DNA from: Clostridium sp. KNHs214 | Lineage (GTDB): Bacteria > Bacillota > Clostridia > Clostridiales > Clostridiaceae | Reading direction: 5' to 3' | Length of the DNA: 64,000 nt | NCBI RefSeq assembly: GCF_000744935.1 | Contig: NZ_JQMW01000011.1 | Coordinates: 1,116,001-1,180,000, forward strand | Shown: in pieces, positions 42,825-53,093 of the stretch | How the letters are laid out: every line of letters begins with the position of its first letter | Position numbering within the stretch: the stretch's first letter is position 1 | Translations under genes and position numbers: made by a program | Notes under the pieces: generated by a model | What the model saw: only the letters and a program-made list of their open reading frames with translations | What the model was told of the DNA's origin: nothing | Database searches by the model: none

Positions 42825-45647
42825 TTGAAAAACATAGATGCAATATTTGATTATATAACTAACAAGATAACTTTATCTTATATTAAAAATTGTATTAATA
42901 ATAATAATTACATAGGTGTGGATGCTACCGAAATAGAAAATACTTTTAACATTGTAAGAAATAATGCTAGTACTATTTTAAATCAGTTAGTTAAGCAGGA
43001 TAAATTAATTAAAATAAACTCTAGACCTGTGTCTTTTTTTCCAAAACAAATTCTCATTGACTGTAATCTAATTAATGAAAATGAATCAAATATTATATAT
43101 AGTCTAGAGAAATTCAGAAATTGTATTTACTCAATAAATAATCCTAGTATTAACAATAATAGTACTATTAAGAAGGATCCTTTTAACCAATTAATTGGAT
43201 CGCATAGCAGTCTTTTAACTCAAATCGAACAAGCTAAGGCTGCCCTTATGTATCCGCCTAAAGGTCTACATACTTTACTTTTAGGAGAAAGTGGTGTTGG
43301 AAAAAGCACTTTTGCATTGGCCATGTACCAGTATGCAAAAATCAATAAAAAATTAGATGAAAAAGTTTATCCTATTGTTTCTTTCAATTGTTCTGATTAT
43401 TTCAACAATCCGCAACTTTTACTATCCCAACTTTTTGGACATGTTAAAGGTTCTTTTACTGGCGCTAATTGTGATAAAGATGGTTTAGTTTCAAAGGCTA
43501 ATGGAGGTATACTTTTCCTTGATGAAGTTCATAGATTACCTTCTGATGGTCAAGAGATGTTATTTTCCCTTATAGATAAAGGTGAATATCATAGACTAGG
43601 TGAATCCAATTGTACTCATAAAAGTAATGTGATGATCATTGCTGCTACCACAGAGGATCCTCATAAATCTTTATTATCTACTTTTTTAAGAAGAATTCCT
43701 GTTATAATTACTCTTCCACCTTTCAGGAAAAAATCCATTCAAGAAAAAATGGAAGTTATAGAAACTTTATTTTACTATGAGTGTACAAATTTAAATAAAG
43801 AGATAAAAATATCTCCAGAAGTTTTAAAAGCTTTAGCTTTATATCCATTTAAAATAGGTAATATAGGGCAATTAAAATCAGAAGTAAAACTCATATGTGC
43901 TAAATCTTTTTTAAATCATCTTAAAAACAACAGCACCATTACTATAGAATTTAAGATGCTTAGCGAAGATATTATTGATTTTGTTTTTAGTAACAGTGAA
44001 ATTAAAAATGAAGATAAATCATATTTAGAAATGTTTAAGAATTATTTAGTTTTATCACCTGGAAATTATAAAATTTTTCATCCCGAAAAAATAAACGATA
44101 ACATATACAAAAAAATAACATATTATGTAAGTAAATATAAAAAATCCAATTTATCAAAGGAAGAAATTGATTCAAAAATAGACAATATAATAAAAGACCA
44201 CTTCAAAAATATGCTTAACAAAATTAATGTTAAAAATATAAATAAAACTGCTCTCTACAAAATAGTGCCTGAAGAAGTGGTAAATACCTCAATAGAATTA
44301 ATTAGTATAGCAGAAAAAGAACTTCATACTTCTTTAAATCCAAAATTTATATTTGCCTTTGCTTTTCATATTAATTCTTTGCTGCAAAGAATCAGAGAGG
44401 GTGAACCTGTTGTAAATTCAAATTTACTTAAAGCTCGTTTATCTCACCCTAATGAATACAATGCTTCAAAAGTACTTGTAAAAAAAATTAGTGATAAATT
44501 TGGTGTAATTGTGCCTGAAGATGAAAAGGGTTTCCTATCCATACTTTTAGCCAATAATAAAATTGATACATGTACTAATTCAAACATACCAATAATTATT
44601 CTATGTCATGGTAATAGCACAGCTTCTAGTATGGCTGATGTTGCTAATAAACTTCTTAATAGTGATATTATAAAAGCCATAGATATGCCATTAGATGCGA
44701 ACATTCAGGACATATACACAAAATTTAAATCCACAGCAGTAGCTGTAAATAAGGGGCATGGAATACTTGTTGCCGTAGATATGGGTTCACTGTGTAACTT
44801 TGGTACTAATCTGGAAAAGGAAACAGGCATAAAGGTAAGAACCCTATGTAATATATCTACCTTGATTCTCTTAGAAGCTTTAAGAAAAGTAATGTATAAC
44901 AACGAGGATTTAGATACCATATGTGACTCTCTTTCCTCAAATTCCTCCTCTTTTACTCTTAAACCCATTAAAAAACCAAAGGCAATACTCACTTTATGTG
45001 TTACTGGTCAAGGTGGAGGCATGATAGCTAAAAAGATTTTATTGGATAATTTAAGTGAAGAATATAAAAAACATATTAAAATACTCGCAACTAATTACTC
45101 TGAAGTTAAAAATAATATAAAAAATTTTACAAACAGATACCATATAATAGCTTGCGTTGGCAGCATAAATCCAAATTTAAATATTCCATATTTCCCTATT
45201 AATAAAATTTTAAATAATTCTTTCAAAGAAGAATTCACCAAATTTTTAGACACTAAATTTAAAAAAGACGAATTTAATAAAAATGGTGAAAAAGAGAATT
45301 CTAAAAGCGTATATGAATTATCAAAGGAGATGCTAGAGGAATATTTAAAATTTGTTAATCCTAAAATTGCCATATCTAATATTAAAAAATTTATCATAAA
45401 ATTAGGTTTAGATGATTCTTACAATAATAAAAATAATATTATGGATTTAATGCTTCATATGGGCTGTATGCTAGATAGGTGTATACATGGAGACAAAGTT
45501 AAATTTGACAATGTAGAAAACTTTAAATTAAATAACTTAGAAAAATTCATGTCCATAAAAAACGCCTGTAATTTACTTCAAAAAGAATATGATATTTGTA
45601 TTAATGATGATGAGATCTGCTATATAGTACAAGTTATTAATAGATAA
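42825..45647 (+). CDS. LevR-type sigma-54-dependent, PTS-regulated activator
   Basis: 940 residues. An N-terminal winged helix (about 1-75) is followed by an AAA+ domain (about 110-370) with Walker A LGESGVGKST, the sigma-54 contact loop GSFTGA and Walker B GGILFLDE. Then come a first PRD region (about 470-570), an EIIA-Man-like domain with CHGNSTASSMAD (phosphorylatable His), an EIIB-Gat-like domain with LCVTGQGGGMIAKK (its usual Cys is here Cys in LCVTG), and a second PRD with MLHMGCMLDRCIHG. PTS phosphorylation of these sites tunes activity to substrate uptake. Divergent from the PTS operon it should control. Start is TTG after TAGGTGAT. Confidence 0.9.
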   Translation: MKNIDAIFDYITNKITLSYIKNCINNNNYIGVDATEIENTFNIVRNNASTILNQLVKQDKLIKINSRPVSFFPKQILIDCNLINENESNIIYSLEKFRNCIYSINNPSINNNSTIKKDPFNQLIGSHSSLLTQIEQAKAALMYPPKGLHTLLLGESGVGKSTFALAMYQYAKINKKLDEKVYPIVSFNCSDYFNNPQLLLSQLFGHVKGSFTGANCDKDGLVSKANGGILFLDEVHRLPSDGQEMLFSLIDKGEYHRLGESNCTHKSNVMIIAATTEDPHKSLLSTFLRRIPVIITLPPFRKKSIQEKMEVIETLFYYECTNLNKEIKISPEVLKALALYPFKIGNIGQLKSEVKLICAKSFLNHLKNNSTITIEFKMLSEDIIDFVFSNSEIKNEDKSYLEMFKNYLVLSPGNYKIFHPEKINDNIYKKITYYVSKYKKSNLSKEEIDSKIDNIIKDHFKNMLNKINVKNINKTALYKIVPEEVVNTSIELISIAEKELHTSLNPKFIFAFAFHINSLLQRIREGEPVVNSNLLKARLSHPNEYNASKVLVKKISDKFGVIVPEDEKGFLSILLANNKIDTCTNSNIPIIILCHGNSTASSMADVANKLLNSDIIKAIDMPLDANIQDIYTKFKSTAVAVNKGHGILVAVDMGSLCNFGTNLEKETGIKVRTLCNISTLILLEALRKVMYNNEDLDTICDSLSSNSSSFTLKPIKKPKAILTLCVTGQGGGMIAKKILLDNLSEEYKKHIKILATNYSEVKNNIKNFTNRYHIIACVGSINPNLNIPYFPINKILNNSFKEEFTKFLDTKFKKDEFNKNGEKENSKSVYELSKEMLEEYLKFVNPKIAISNIKKFIIKLGLDDSYNNKNNIMDLMLHMGCMLDRCIHGDKVKFDNVENFKLNNLEKFMSIKNACNLLQKEYDICINDDEICYIVQVINR

Positions 45648-45681
45648 TTTTTTAAAAATTAATTTCTATAATAAAACTGTT

Positions 45682-45730
45682 AAAAAAAGTAGCCATTACA
45701 CTAACTAATAAGTGTAATAGCTACTTTTTT
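45682..45730. terminator. Bidirectional terminator of the LevR-type gene and tRNA-Thr
   Basis: AAAAAAAGTAGC.ATTACACT paired with AGTGTAAT.GCTACTTTTTTT, with T runs on both strands. Confidence 0.9.
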
Positions 45731-45806
45731 TGGTGCTCCCGACAGGATTTGAACCTGCGGCCTACTGATTACGAATCAGTTGCGCTACCAGCTGCGCTAC
45801 AGGAGC
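45731..45806 (-). tRNA. tRNA-Thr (CGU)
   Basis: Minus-strand cloverleaf beginning GCTCCTG, anticodon loop TTCGTAA giving CGU (reads ACG), CCA encoded. It complements the UGU isoacceptors at 8 kb. Confidence 0.92.
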
Positions 45807-45925
45807 ATTTCACCAGAACATTTTATCATATTATGATAATTTTTTCAAATTGACCAAGAACGTAAATTGGTAATAAATTTATGCCTCAAGGACCTAATTA
45901 CCTGAAAATTAATGGCATGATCCAC

Positions 45926-45968
45926 AATTAAAGATTTTCCATAGCATAGCGGAGGAAAATTCACCTTA
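45926..45968. repeat. Fragment of the 11.8/23.3-kb element family
   Basis: AATTAAAGATTTTCC..AGC.TAGCGGAGGAAAAT matches the internal GATTTTCC...GGAGGAAAATC block of elements A and B, without the giant hairpins. It is followed by a CTAG/CCCT-rich low-complexity run (45,976-46,003) and an ATTGTG...CACAAT hairpin before the EamA gene. Confidence 0.6.
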
Positions 45969-46028
45969 ACTAGCCCCCTAGTCCTCTAGCCCTCCAGCCC
46001 TCTAAAATTGTGTTCCACCACAATTTTT

Positions 46029-46883
46029 TTACTTTATCAACATGGTTGCCACAATAACCAAAACAATTCCCACTGCTTGGGTAATAGAAACTGTTTCTCC
46101 TAAGAATAAAAAAGCTATAAAAACAGCACTGGGTACCTCAAGATTTGCTATGATAGAAACTTTAAGTGCACCTATGTATGATATGGCTGCATATAAAAGT
46201 GTAAGAGGTATTACTTCACAAAACACTGCAAGAATTATTATAGAACTTATCCCCTTTACACTTAGAGAAGTTAACGTTGAATAGTTCAAGGGCTTATAAA
46301 TTAAAAGTGCTATAAGAGAAAACAAAGTAGAGTATGCATTTATTGTAAGAGGAGGCACATTTTCTAGTTTGCTTTCGGTAAATATATTCATAAAGGCATA
46401 AAAAACAGCACATAAGCCCCCGTACATTATTCCTCTTATAGAATACTGTATTTTACCACTTAGAAGTTCTAGAGTAAGAATACATCCGAAAAAAGCTAAT
46501 GCCACTGCCAAGGACTTCTTTAGTGTAACTTTTTCTTTTTTAAAAATTATTGAATAAAAAAACACCATTATTGGATAAGTGTAAAGTAGTATAGTTACTA
46601 ATGGAACTGGAAGGTATTCAAAAGCCTTGTAGTAAAATACAGTCATAAATGTATTACCTAATACCCCCATCATGGCAAGATTTATAAGTGTTTTCTTATT
46701 AACTTTGACTTCTCTCTTATTTTTTATCATTATTAAGCAAAACATTATTATAATAGCAAATATGTATTGTATAGTTAAAAGACTTACAGATTCCAAGCCA
46801 GTGCTATGAGCATATTTTACAAATAGACCAGCACTTCCAAATAGTACTGCGGATATTATTGAATATATGTATCCCTTTTTCAT
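46029..46883 (-). CDS. EamA/DMT superfamily transporter
   Basis: 284 residues with ten hydrophobic segments arranged as two EamA repeats (about 1-135 and 150-284). AVLFGSAGLFVKYAHSTGLESVSL at the start and PLVTILLYTYPIMVFFYSIIFKKEKVTLKK at the end of repeat one are typical of this metabolite and drug exporter family. Substrate unknown. Single gene. Confidence 0.9.
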   Translation of the reverse strand: MKKGYIYSIISAVLFGSAGLFVKYAHSTGLESVSLLTIQYIFAIIIMFCLIMIKNKREVKVNKKTLINLAMMGVLGNTFMTVFYYKAFEYLPVPLVTILLYTYPIMVFFYSIIFKKEKVTLKKSLAVALAFFGCILTLELLSGKIQYSIRGIMYGGLCAVFYAFMNIFTESKLENVPPLTINAYSTLFSLIALLIYKPLNYSTLTSLSVKGISSIIILAVFCEVIPLTLLYAAISYIGALKVSIIANLEVPSAVFIAFLFLGETVSITQAVGIVLVIVATMLIK

Positions 46884-47030
46884 AAAAACTTTATGATTCT
46901 CCCTTCGTCCTATCAGATTAACAGCATGGGAACAGCAAATAATTAGATATATTTATATTTTAACTTAATCCTAAATTAATATTAATACTTACATAAAATT
47001 CTCCCTTATTAAGGTATTTTTGATAAGAAT

Positions 47031-47063
47031 AGCACGAGTTCTCGTAGAGGAGTTCTCGTGCCT
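47031..47063. repeat. GCACGAG/CTCGTGC hairpin
   Basis: GGCACGAGAACTCC... on the minus strand has inner and outer GAG/CTC pairs and lies midway between the EamA and dnaB genes. Possible terminator, though the T run is poor. Elsewhere in 46,884-47,148 I see only AT-rich spacer. Confidence 0.4.
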
Positions 47064-47148
47064 ATTAATTATTTAAACTATACAAATTTAATTACTTTTT
47101 TAATTTATTTATCTGTATTTGTATTTTTAATTTAATTGTATGATTATC

Positions 47149-47321
47149 CCACAAAAAGCATTACATTACCTGAATTATGAAATTTCTCTGGAATGACTTA
47201 CATAAGAAGCGAAGGAACTGTCTAAATTTAATTTTAGAAATTCTTCTTTCAGACAGATAAAATTATCGTAAGCCTTAAAAGGACGCCAAGCTAGCGAACC
47301 TGAGTCAGGACGCTGAATGTG
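47149..47321. repeat. Giant-hairpin family 2, truncated copy next to dnaB
   Basis: It aligns with 32,767-32,940 at over 90% by eye, from CCACAAAAAGC through the CGCTGAATGTG tip, then stops; the right arm is missing. Remaining bases reach the dnaB stop codon within about 25 bases. Confidence 0.75.
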
Positions 47322-47346
47322 CCTTAACTAATACATTATTTACTCA

Positions 47347-48681
47347 CTACTCTTGATGTATTATATCTAACCTTGCAAATTTACTATATTGTCCAATCCA
47401 ACCTAATTTAACAGTACCTGTTGGACCGTTTCTCTGCTTAGCTATTATACATTCTGCCACATTTTTGTCCTCTGTTTCCTTATTGTAGTACTCATCTCTA
47501 TAAAGGAACATAACCACGTCTGCGTCCTGTTCTATAGACCCAGACTCTCTAAGGTCAGAAAGCATTGGTCTATGGTCGGCTCTCTGCTCTGGAGCACGAG
47601 ATAGCTGAGAAAGTGCTATAACTGGACACTTCATCTCTTTAGCTAAAGCTTTTATAGATCTGGATATTTCAGAAACTTCCTGCTGTCTACTTTCACTCCC
47701 ACTACTTCCACTCATAAGCTGTAAGTAGTCTACTACAATAAGATCTATACCATGCTCTATTTTAAGTCTTCTGCATTTAGATCTCATTTCCATAACTGAA
47801 ACTCCAGCGGTATCGTCTATATATATTTTTGCTGCTGCTAAAGGCCCTGATGCCTTGGCTATGTTTTCCCAGTCCTTATCCTCTAAATCTCCTGTTCTCA
47901 GTTTAAGCATATCTACATTTGCTTCTGCACACAAAAGCTTGTAGGCTAACTGTTCCTTAGACATTTCTAGAGAAAATACAGCCACACTTTTTCCTCCTCT
48001 TAATGCCGCATATTGAGCTATATTAAGAGCAAATGTAGTTTTCCCCATGGACGGTCTTGCAGCTATTAGAATCATGTCTCCCTTTTGAAATCCCGATGTC
48101 TTATCATCTAATTCAGGGAACCCTGTAGGAACCCCAGTTATCTCCCCTTTATTATTAAAAAGTCTTTCTATCTCTAGAAATCCTCTTTCTAAAACTGTGT
48201 TCATAGGCTCAAAGTCACTGGTAGTTCTATTTTCTGCAATGTTAAATATTCTTCTTTCCGCTAAATCTAATACATTTTCTACAGCACCACCACTTTTATA
48301 ACTTTCTTCTATTATTTCTGTGGAGGATTTTATAAGTTTTCTTAAAATAGATTTATCTTTAACTATTTTAATATGTGAAGTCAAATTAGCTGTAGTAGGT
48401 ACGGAGTTGCTTATTTCGGTTATATAAGATATACCTCCACACTCCTCTAAGTTTCCATTAGCCCTAAGATGTTCTATCAAGGTTATCATATCTATCGGTA
48501 TATCCTGTTGAAACAATTGATATATTGCTCCAAAAAGCACCTTGTGATGGTCCTTATAGAAATCCTCTGAATTTAATGTTTCGGTGACCTCTGCTATGGC
48601 AGCCTTATCTATAAACATTGACCCTATAACTGCCTGCTCTGCTTCTATATTGTGAGGTAAACTTCTAAGAGGCATCTCCAT
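47347..48681 (-). CDS. dnaB: Replicative DNA helicase DnaB
   Basis: 444 residues, full length. The N-terminal DnaB domain is MPLRSLPHNIEAEQAVIGSMFIDKAAI...; the RecA-like domain has Walker A ARPSMGKTTFA, Walker B VVDYLQLM and the arginine-finger region KQRNGPTGTVKL. It unwinds DNA at the fork as a hexamer. Last gene of the rplI-lonC-dnaB run, 14 bases after lonC. Internal intein is absent. Confidence 0.97.
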   Translation of the reverse strand: MEMPLRSLPHNIEAEQAVIGSMFIDKAAIAEVTETLNSEDFYKDHHKVLFGAIYQLFQQDIPIDMITLIEHLRANGNLEECGGISYITEISNSVPTTANLTSHIKIVKDKSILRKLIKSSTEIIEESYKSGGAVENVLDLAERRIFNIAENRTTSDFEPMNTVLERGFLEIERLFNNKGEITGVPTGFPELDDKTSGFQKGDMILIAARPSMGKTTFALNIAQYAALRGGKSVAVFSLEMSKEQLAYKLLCAEANVDMLKLRTGDLEDKDWENIAKASGPLAAAKIYIDDTAGVSVMEMRSKCRRLKIEHGIDLIVVDYLQLMSGSSGSESRQQEVSEISRSIKALAKEMKCPVIALSQLSRAPEQRADHRPMLSDLRESGSIEQDADVVMFLYRDEYYNKETEDKNVAECIIAKQRNGPTGTVKLGWIGQYSKFARLDIIHQE

Positions 48682-48694
48682 ATATCATTTCTCC

Positions 48695-50611
48695 TTAAAA
48701 CACAATTTTTAATAATTCTTCTATATTATCTACTGTTTTAACTTCTATATCTGTAAGCCCTGTTGGCACTTCACTTTGGTTGTCTTTAGGCACTATAACC
48801 TTCTTTATGCCCTTTCTTCTAGCTCCAAATATTTTTTCAAAAATACCACCTACAGGTTTTACATTTCCCCTAAGAGATATTTCTCCAGTTATAGCTATAT
48901 CCTGTCTTATAGGCTTATTCAAAAGTGCACTTATAATACAAACAGTTATAGCCGCCCCTGCTGAAGGACCATCTATTTTTCCTCCACCTATGGCATTTAC
49001 ATGTATATCATAATCTCTTATATCCTTATCTGTAATTTTTCTTATTACAGAGGCTGCATTAAATACAGAATCCTTAGCCATGGAACCTGCTGTATCGTTG
49101 AATCTTATAGTTCCTTTTCCCTTTTCTCTAGCTTCAAATACAGCTGCTTCTATTTCTATAACAGATCCAATGTATCCTGCCACTCCAAGTCCATTTACAT
49201 GTCCAATCTCAGATTTATTTAAGTCTACTTCTTTTTCATAAGGTATAAGTCTTCCTATGGATATTATATCTTCTATGTCTTTTATTGTTATATTAACTTG
49301 ACCTTCTTTATGTTCATTTTCTTTTTTATTATAAAGTACATATCCATAGGCATCTGAAAGTATATTTACAGCCTTTCTACCTTCTATGGTGTATCTGCTT
49401 ATTAAACTTGCCACTCCATCCTCCAACTGCACATTTAACTTCTTAGCAGCGTTGTAAACTATATCCTCTATATCTTTTGATGATAATGGCTCAAAGTATA
49501 CTTCTACACATCTAGATCTTAGAGCTGGATTAATTTCACCAGGTTCTCTAGTGGTAGCCCCTATAAGTGCAAAATCTGCTGGCGCTCCATTTTCAAATAG
49601 ATATTTTATGTACTTTGGAGTACTTTCATCATCTGGGTCATAATAGGAAGATGAAAATTCAACTCTTTTATCCTCTAGCACTTTTAAAAGTTTATTTTGA
49701 AGTATATTATCCAATTCTCCTATTTCATCTATGAAAAGAACTCCTCCATGAGCTTCTGTAACAAGACCTGGCTTTGGTTCTGGAATTCCTGTTTCAGCTA
49801 AATCTCTCTTGCTACCTTGATATATAGGATCATGGACTGAGCCCAAAAGTGGGTTAGTTATCTCTCTAGGATCCCATCTTAAAGTAGTTCCATCAACTTC
49901 AACAAACTTAGCATCTTTACTAAATGGTGTATATCCAAGCTTTTTAGCTTCTTCAAGAGCCAATCTTGCAGCAGTAGTTTTTCCTACTCCTGGAGGGCCA
50001 TATAAAATAACATGTTGTGGGTATGGAGAAGCTATTTTTGACATTAAAGACTTTATAGCTCTCTCTTGTCCAACTATCTCTGAAAAGCTTTCAGGCCTTA
50101 ACAAAGCTTGAACACTTTTAGATATTTTTCTCTCATCTAATTTTTTTAGACTTTCATATTTTTTAATAGTTTTTGAATTTTCTGGGCCTTTTTTCTTTTT
50201 GATTATGCCCATTCTCATTTCATCCATAAACTTATCTTGTTTTTCTATTAAAAGTTTTTCTATTTCTTTTTCTATTTGATTTTGTACATATCTTTTTGCT
50301 AAAATTTCAGAAATATTGTCTTCTGTTTTCTCTAAAACCTCTTTAATATTGTTGTCATCTGGCACTATATCTATACCTTTTCCGTCAGTAACTATCTTAT
50401 TTATTGCATATATTCTCTCATAATCATTCTTACTTTTTATAAACTTATCTAATTTATGTCTAACTATTCTAGCTCTTATAGTACCCTTTTCAAAAGAGTT
50501 TCTCATAATTTCCTCTAGCACATCCACATGTTCCTTTAGAGATATACCAAACTTTAATTCCATTACTTCACTTTTATCAATTTCCTTGTTCAATTCATCT
50601 TCCACCTTCAT
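48695..50611 (-). CDS. lonC: LonC-type ATP-dependent protease
   Basis: 638 residues. A charged helical N-terminus (1-165) replaces the normal Lon N-domain, followed by an AAA+ domain with Walker A GPPGVGKT (205-212) and Walker B GGVLFIDEIGEL. The C-terminal Lon protease domain has the Ser-Lys dyad Ser550 in GPSAGAA and Lys593. This layout is that of the Firmicute spore-lineage LonC/TIGR02903 group, not of LonA. It lies between rplI and dnaB. The substrate is unknown. Confidence 0.9.
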   Translation of the reverse strand: MKVEDELNKEIDKSEVMELKFGISLKEHVDVLEEIMRNSFEKGTIRARIVRHKLDKFIKSKNDYERIYAINKIVTDGKGIDIVPDDNNIKEVLEKTEDNISEILAKRYVQNQIEKEIEKLLIEKQDKFMDEMRMGIIKKKKGPENSKTIKKYESLKKLDERKISKSVQALLRPESFSEIVGQERAIKSLMSKIASPYPQHVILYGPPGVGKTTAARLALEEAKKLGYTPFSKDAKFVEVDGTTLRWDPREITNPLLGSVHDPIYQGSKRDLAETGIPEPKPGLVTEAHGGVLFIDEIGELDNILQNKLLKVLEDKRVEFSSSYYDPDDESTPKYIKYLFENGAPADFALIGATTREPGEINPALRSRCVEVYFEPLSSKDIEDIVYNAAKKLNVQLEDGVASLISRYTIEGRKAVNILSDAYGYVLYNKKENEHKEGQVNITIKDIEDIISIGRLIPYEKEVDLNKSEIGHVNGLGVAGYIGSVIEIEAAVFEAREKGKGTIRFNDTAGSMAKDSVFNAASVIRKITDKDIRDYDIHVNAIGGGKIDGPSAGAAITVCIISALLNKPIRQDIAITGEISLRGNVKPVGGIFEKIFGARRKGIKKVIVPKDNQSEVPTGLTDIEVKTVDNIEELLKIVF

Positions 50612-50642
50612 ATAAAGAAGATGTTCCTCCCTTCGGTGTGTA

Positions 50643-51086
50643 CTAATTTGAAGTCACAACTACTTTTATTTTTGTTGATACTTCCGGGTACACCTTAACT
50701 TCTACTTGATATACCCCTTCTTGTTTTATTGTATCTGAAACTATCTTCTTTTTGTCTATCTCTATATGATATTGTTTATTCATGGCCTCAGCTATATCCT
50801 TGCTTGTAATGGCTCCAAATAGTCTTCCACCTTCACCAGCTTTAGCTACAATTTTAACTTCTTTTCCCTTTAAATCAGCAGCTAACTTTTGGGCCTTTTG
50901 CATCTCTTCTAACTTTCTCTTTCTCTCAACTTCTTTTCTTAAATTTAATTCTTTGACATTTCCATCAGTTGCTTCTTTTGCTAAATTTTTTGGAAATAAA
51001 TAGTTTCTTGCGTATCCATCAGAAGTATTTGCTACATCCCCACTTTTTCCTAATCCCTTAACATCTTTTAACAATATAACCTTCAT
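50643..51086 (-). CDS. rplI: 50S ribosomal protein L9
   Basis: 147 residues: [36 protein letters not shown] is the L9 N-terminal RNA-binding domain, followed by the long connecting helix (about 41-75) and the C-terminal domain with [14 protein letters not shown]. Full length. Its ATG overlaps the gdpP stop by one base, so translation is coupled. Confidence 0.98.
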   Translation of the reverse strand: MKVILLKDVKGLGKSGDVANTSDGYARNYLFPKNLAKEATDGNVKELNLRKEVERKRKLEEMQKAQKLAADLKGKEVKIVAKAGEGGRLFGAITSKDIAEAMNKQYHIEIDKKKIVSDTIKQEGVYQVEVKVYPEVSTKIKVVVTSN

Positions 51087-53068
51087 TATTTGTCACTCTC
51101 CTTTAAGTATTCATCTATTTCTTTTTTCAATAATTCATAAACCCCATTTATGTTACTATCTTTAATTCTAGCTCCTGCCATGGTAATGTGTCCACCACCG
51201 CCAAGATTTTCTAGTATTATTTGAACATTCATATCTCCTAAAGATCTTCCACTTATAAGTATATCATTATCAATTTCTATAAGTACAAAAGACGCCTCTA
51301 TATCTGTAATGTTCAATAGTTCATCCGCAGCCTGAGCTGCCACTATAGGGTCTTTTATATCTCTCGGGCATATTGCCACTGCTACATTATTATTAACCTT
51401 AGCAGACTTTATAATTTCTGCTCTTTTTAAATATTTATCTAAGTCATTTGAAAACACTTTTTTTACATCTATAGTATCGGCCCCGAGCTTTCTCAAAAAA
51501 GCTGCAGCCTCAAAGGTTCTAACCCCTGTTTTAAAGCAAAAGTTTTTAGTATCAACACATATGCCCGCTAACAATGCCTCAGCCTCTTCTACTTTAAGTT
51601 TCGGATTCTCTACCATATACTGAAGCATTTCCGTTACTAACTCTGAAGTAGAGGACGCATATGCCTCTATATAACTTAAAATACTCTTCTGTATATAATT
51701 AGGTCCTCTTCTGTGATGGTCTATTATAACCCTTCTCTTGCACTTATTAACTATATCCTTATTCTGTACATAATCTATTCCATGTACATCAACCAATATT
51801 AAAAGAGTATTATCCTCTATTATCTTTTTAGCACCATCAGAATTTATAAATGTACTTTCATATGACTTAAGCTCTTTAACCTTATTGTATATGATTTTGA
51901 TGCCATTGTTAACCTCATCAATAACAATATTACATTTCTTTTTAAGCATTCTACATGCAGTATTTATTCCTATAGCAGCCCCAAGAGAATCTACGTCTGG
52001 GTTTACATGTCCCATTATAATAACATTAGTACTTTCGTTTATAAGTTGCACTAGAGCATGTGCTATAACTCTAGCACGCACCTTCGTCCTTTTTTCAAAC
52101 TCCTTAGTTTTGCCGCCATAAAAATTAAGTTTATCCTTGTTTTTAACTACTACTTGATCCCCCCCTCTTCCTAGTGCTAATTCCTTAGCTGCTATGGCAT
52201 ATTTATGATTTTCAAGAGGGCTATCACCATTTACTCCTACTCCTATGCTTAAGGTAGCGGATAATTTATTCCCTATATCTAAATCCCTTATATGATCTAG
52301 TATATCAAATTTCTTATCCATTTCCATACGAATATATTTATCCTCAACAACCAATATATAGTCATTCTGAGATTTCTTTTCTATCATAGCATTTAAATTT
52401 TGTGCGTAACCATTTATGCTTCTTTCAATTTCTGCTACTAAAAGCGGCCTTTTATCTTCTTCCGTAGTTTTAACTACTTCATCTAAATTGTCTACTTCTA
52501 TCAACATTATAGAAACCTTATTCTCTTGCACATGTTTCAAAAGTTTATATTTTTCTGTTACATCTATAAAATATAAAAGTACTACCTTGTCAGGATTTTC
52601 GCTTTCCCCATTTATAGATACTACATTAGCACTAACATCATAAAACCTATTTCCTATAGGCACTAAAGAAATTTTTTCTGTTCCATTTAAAAACTTTAAT
52701 ATATCCACTTCTCTAGCTATGCTTTGAATTTTTTCTCCCAATATTTTTTGTTCATTTAATATGTTATGAAATTTTTCATTATACCACAATATAACGCCTT
52801 TTCCACTGACTATTATAAGAGGATAAGGTAGTTTTACTAAGTTGTTTTGACTAGCTATATCCAGCTTAGAAGAAAACTTTTCTATTTCGCTCCATTCATC
52901 CTTTTTAACCTTATTCAATCTAAAAGTATAAACAGCTATAAAAGTACAGGTCATAAAAATTACAATGCCCAATATTTTATTATAGAAGAATACTATCCCT
53001 AGCAAAGATATAATTATGACTATTTGTAATCTAAAGTTTCCAATGGAATTTTTTCTTTCATTTTTCAT
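51086..53068 (-). CDS. gdpP: Cyclic-di-AMP phosphodiesterase GdpP (GGDEF/DHH type)
   Basis: 660 residues. Two N-terminal membrane helices (about 12-50), a degenerate PAS domain (about 75-150), a degenerate GGDEF domain (about 175-305), then DHH ([12 protein letters not shown] at about 355-366) and DHHA1 ([11 protein letters not shown] near 630) hydrolase domains. This order defines GdpP, which degrades c-di-AMP to pApA and so affects osmotic and cell-wall balance. It is coupled to rplI, as in many Firmicutes. Confidence 0.95.
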   Translation of the reverse strand: MKNERKNSIGNFRLQIVIIISLLGIVFFYNKILGIVIFMTCTFIAVYTFRLNKVKKDEWSEIEKFSSKLDIASQNNLVKLPYPLIIVSGKGVILWYNEKFHNILNEQKILGEKIQSIAREVDILKFLNGTEKISLVPIGNRFYDVSANVVSINGESENPDKVVLLYFIDVTEKYKLLKHVQENKVSIMLIEVDNLDEVVKTTEEDKRPLLVAEIERSINGYAQNLNAMIEKKSQNDYILVVEDKYIRMEMDKKFDILDHIRDLDIGNKLSATLSIGVGVNGDSPLENHKYAIAAKELALGRGGDQVVVKNKDKLNFYGGKTKEFEKRTKVRARVIAHALVQLINESTNVIIMGHVNPDVDSLGAAIGINTACRMLKKKCNIVIDEVNNGIKIIYNKVKELKSYESTFINSDGAKKIIEDNTLLILVDVHGIDYVQNKDIVNKCKRRVIIDHHRRGPNYIQKSILSYIEAYASSTSELVTEMLQYMVENPKLKVEEAEALLAGICVDTKNFCFKTGVRTFEAAAFLRKLGADTIDVKKVFSNDLDKYLKRAEIIKSAKVNNNVAVAICPRDIKDPIVAAQAADELLNITDIEASFVLIEIDNDILISGRSLGDMNVQIILENLGGGGHITMAGARIKDSNINGVYELLKKEIDEYLKESDK

Positions 53069-53093
53069 AATTACCCCTCAATTTGTTTTTTAT

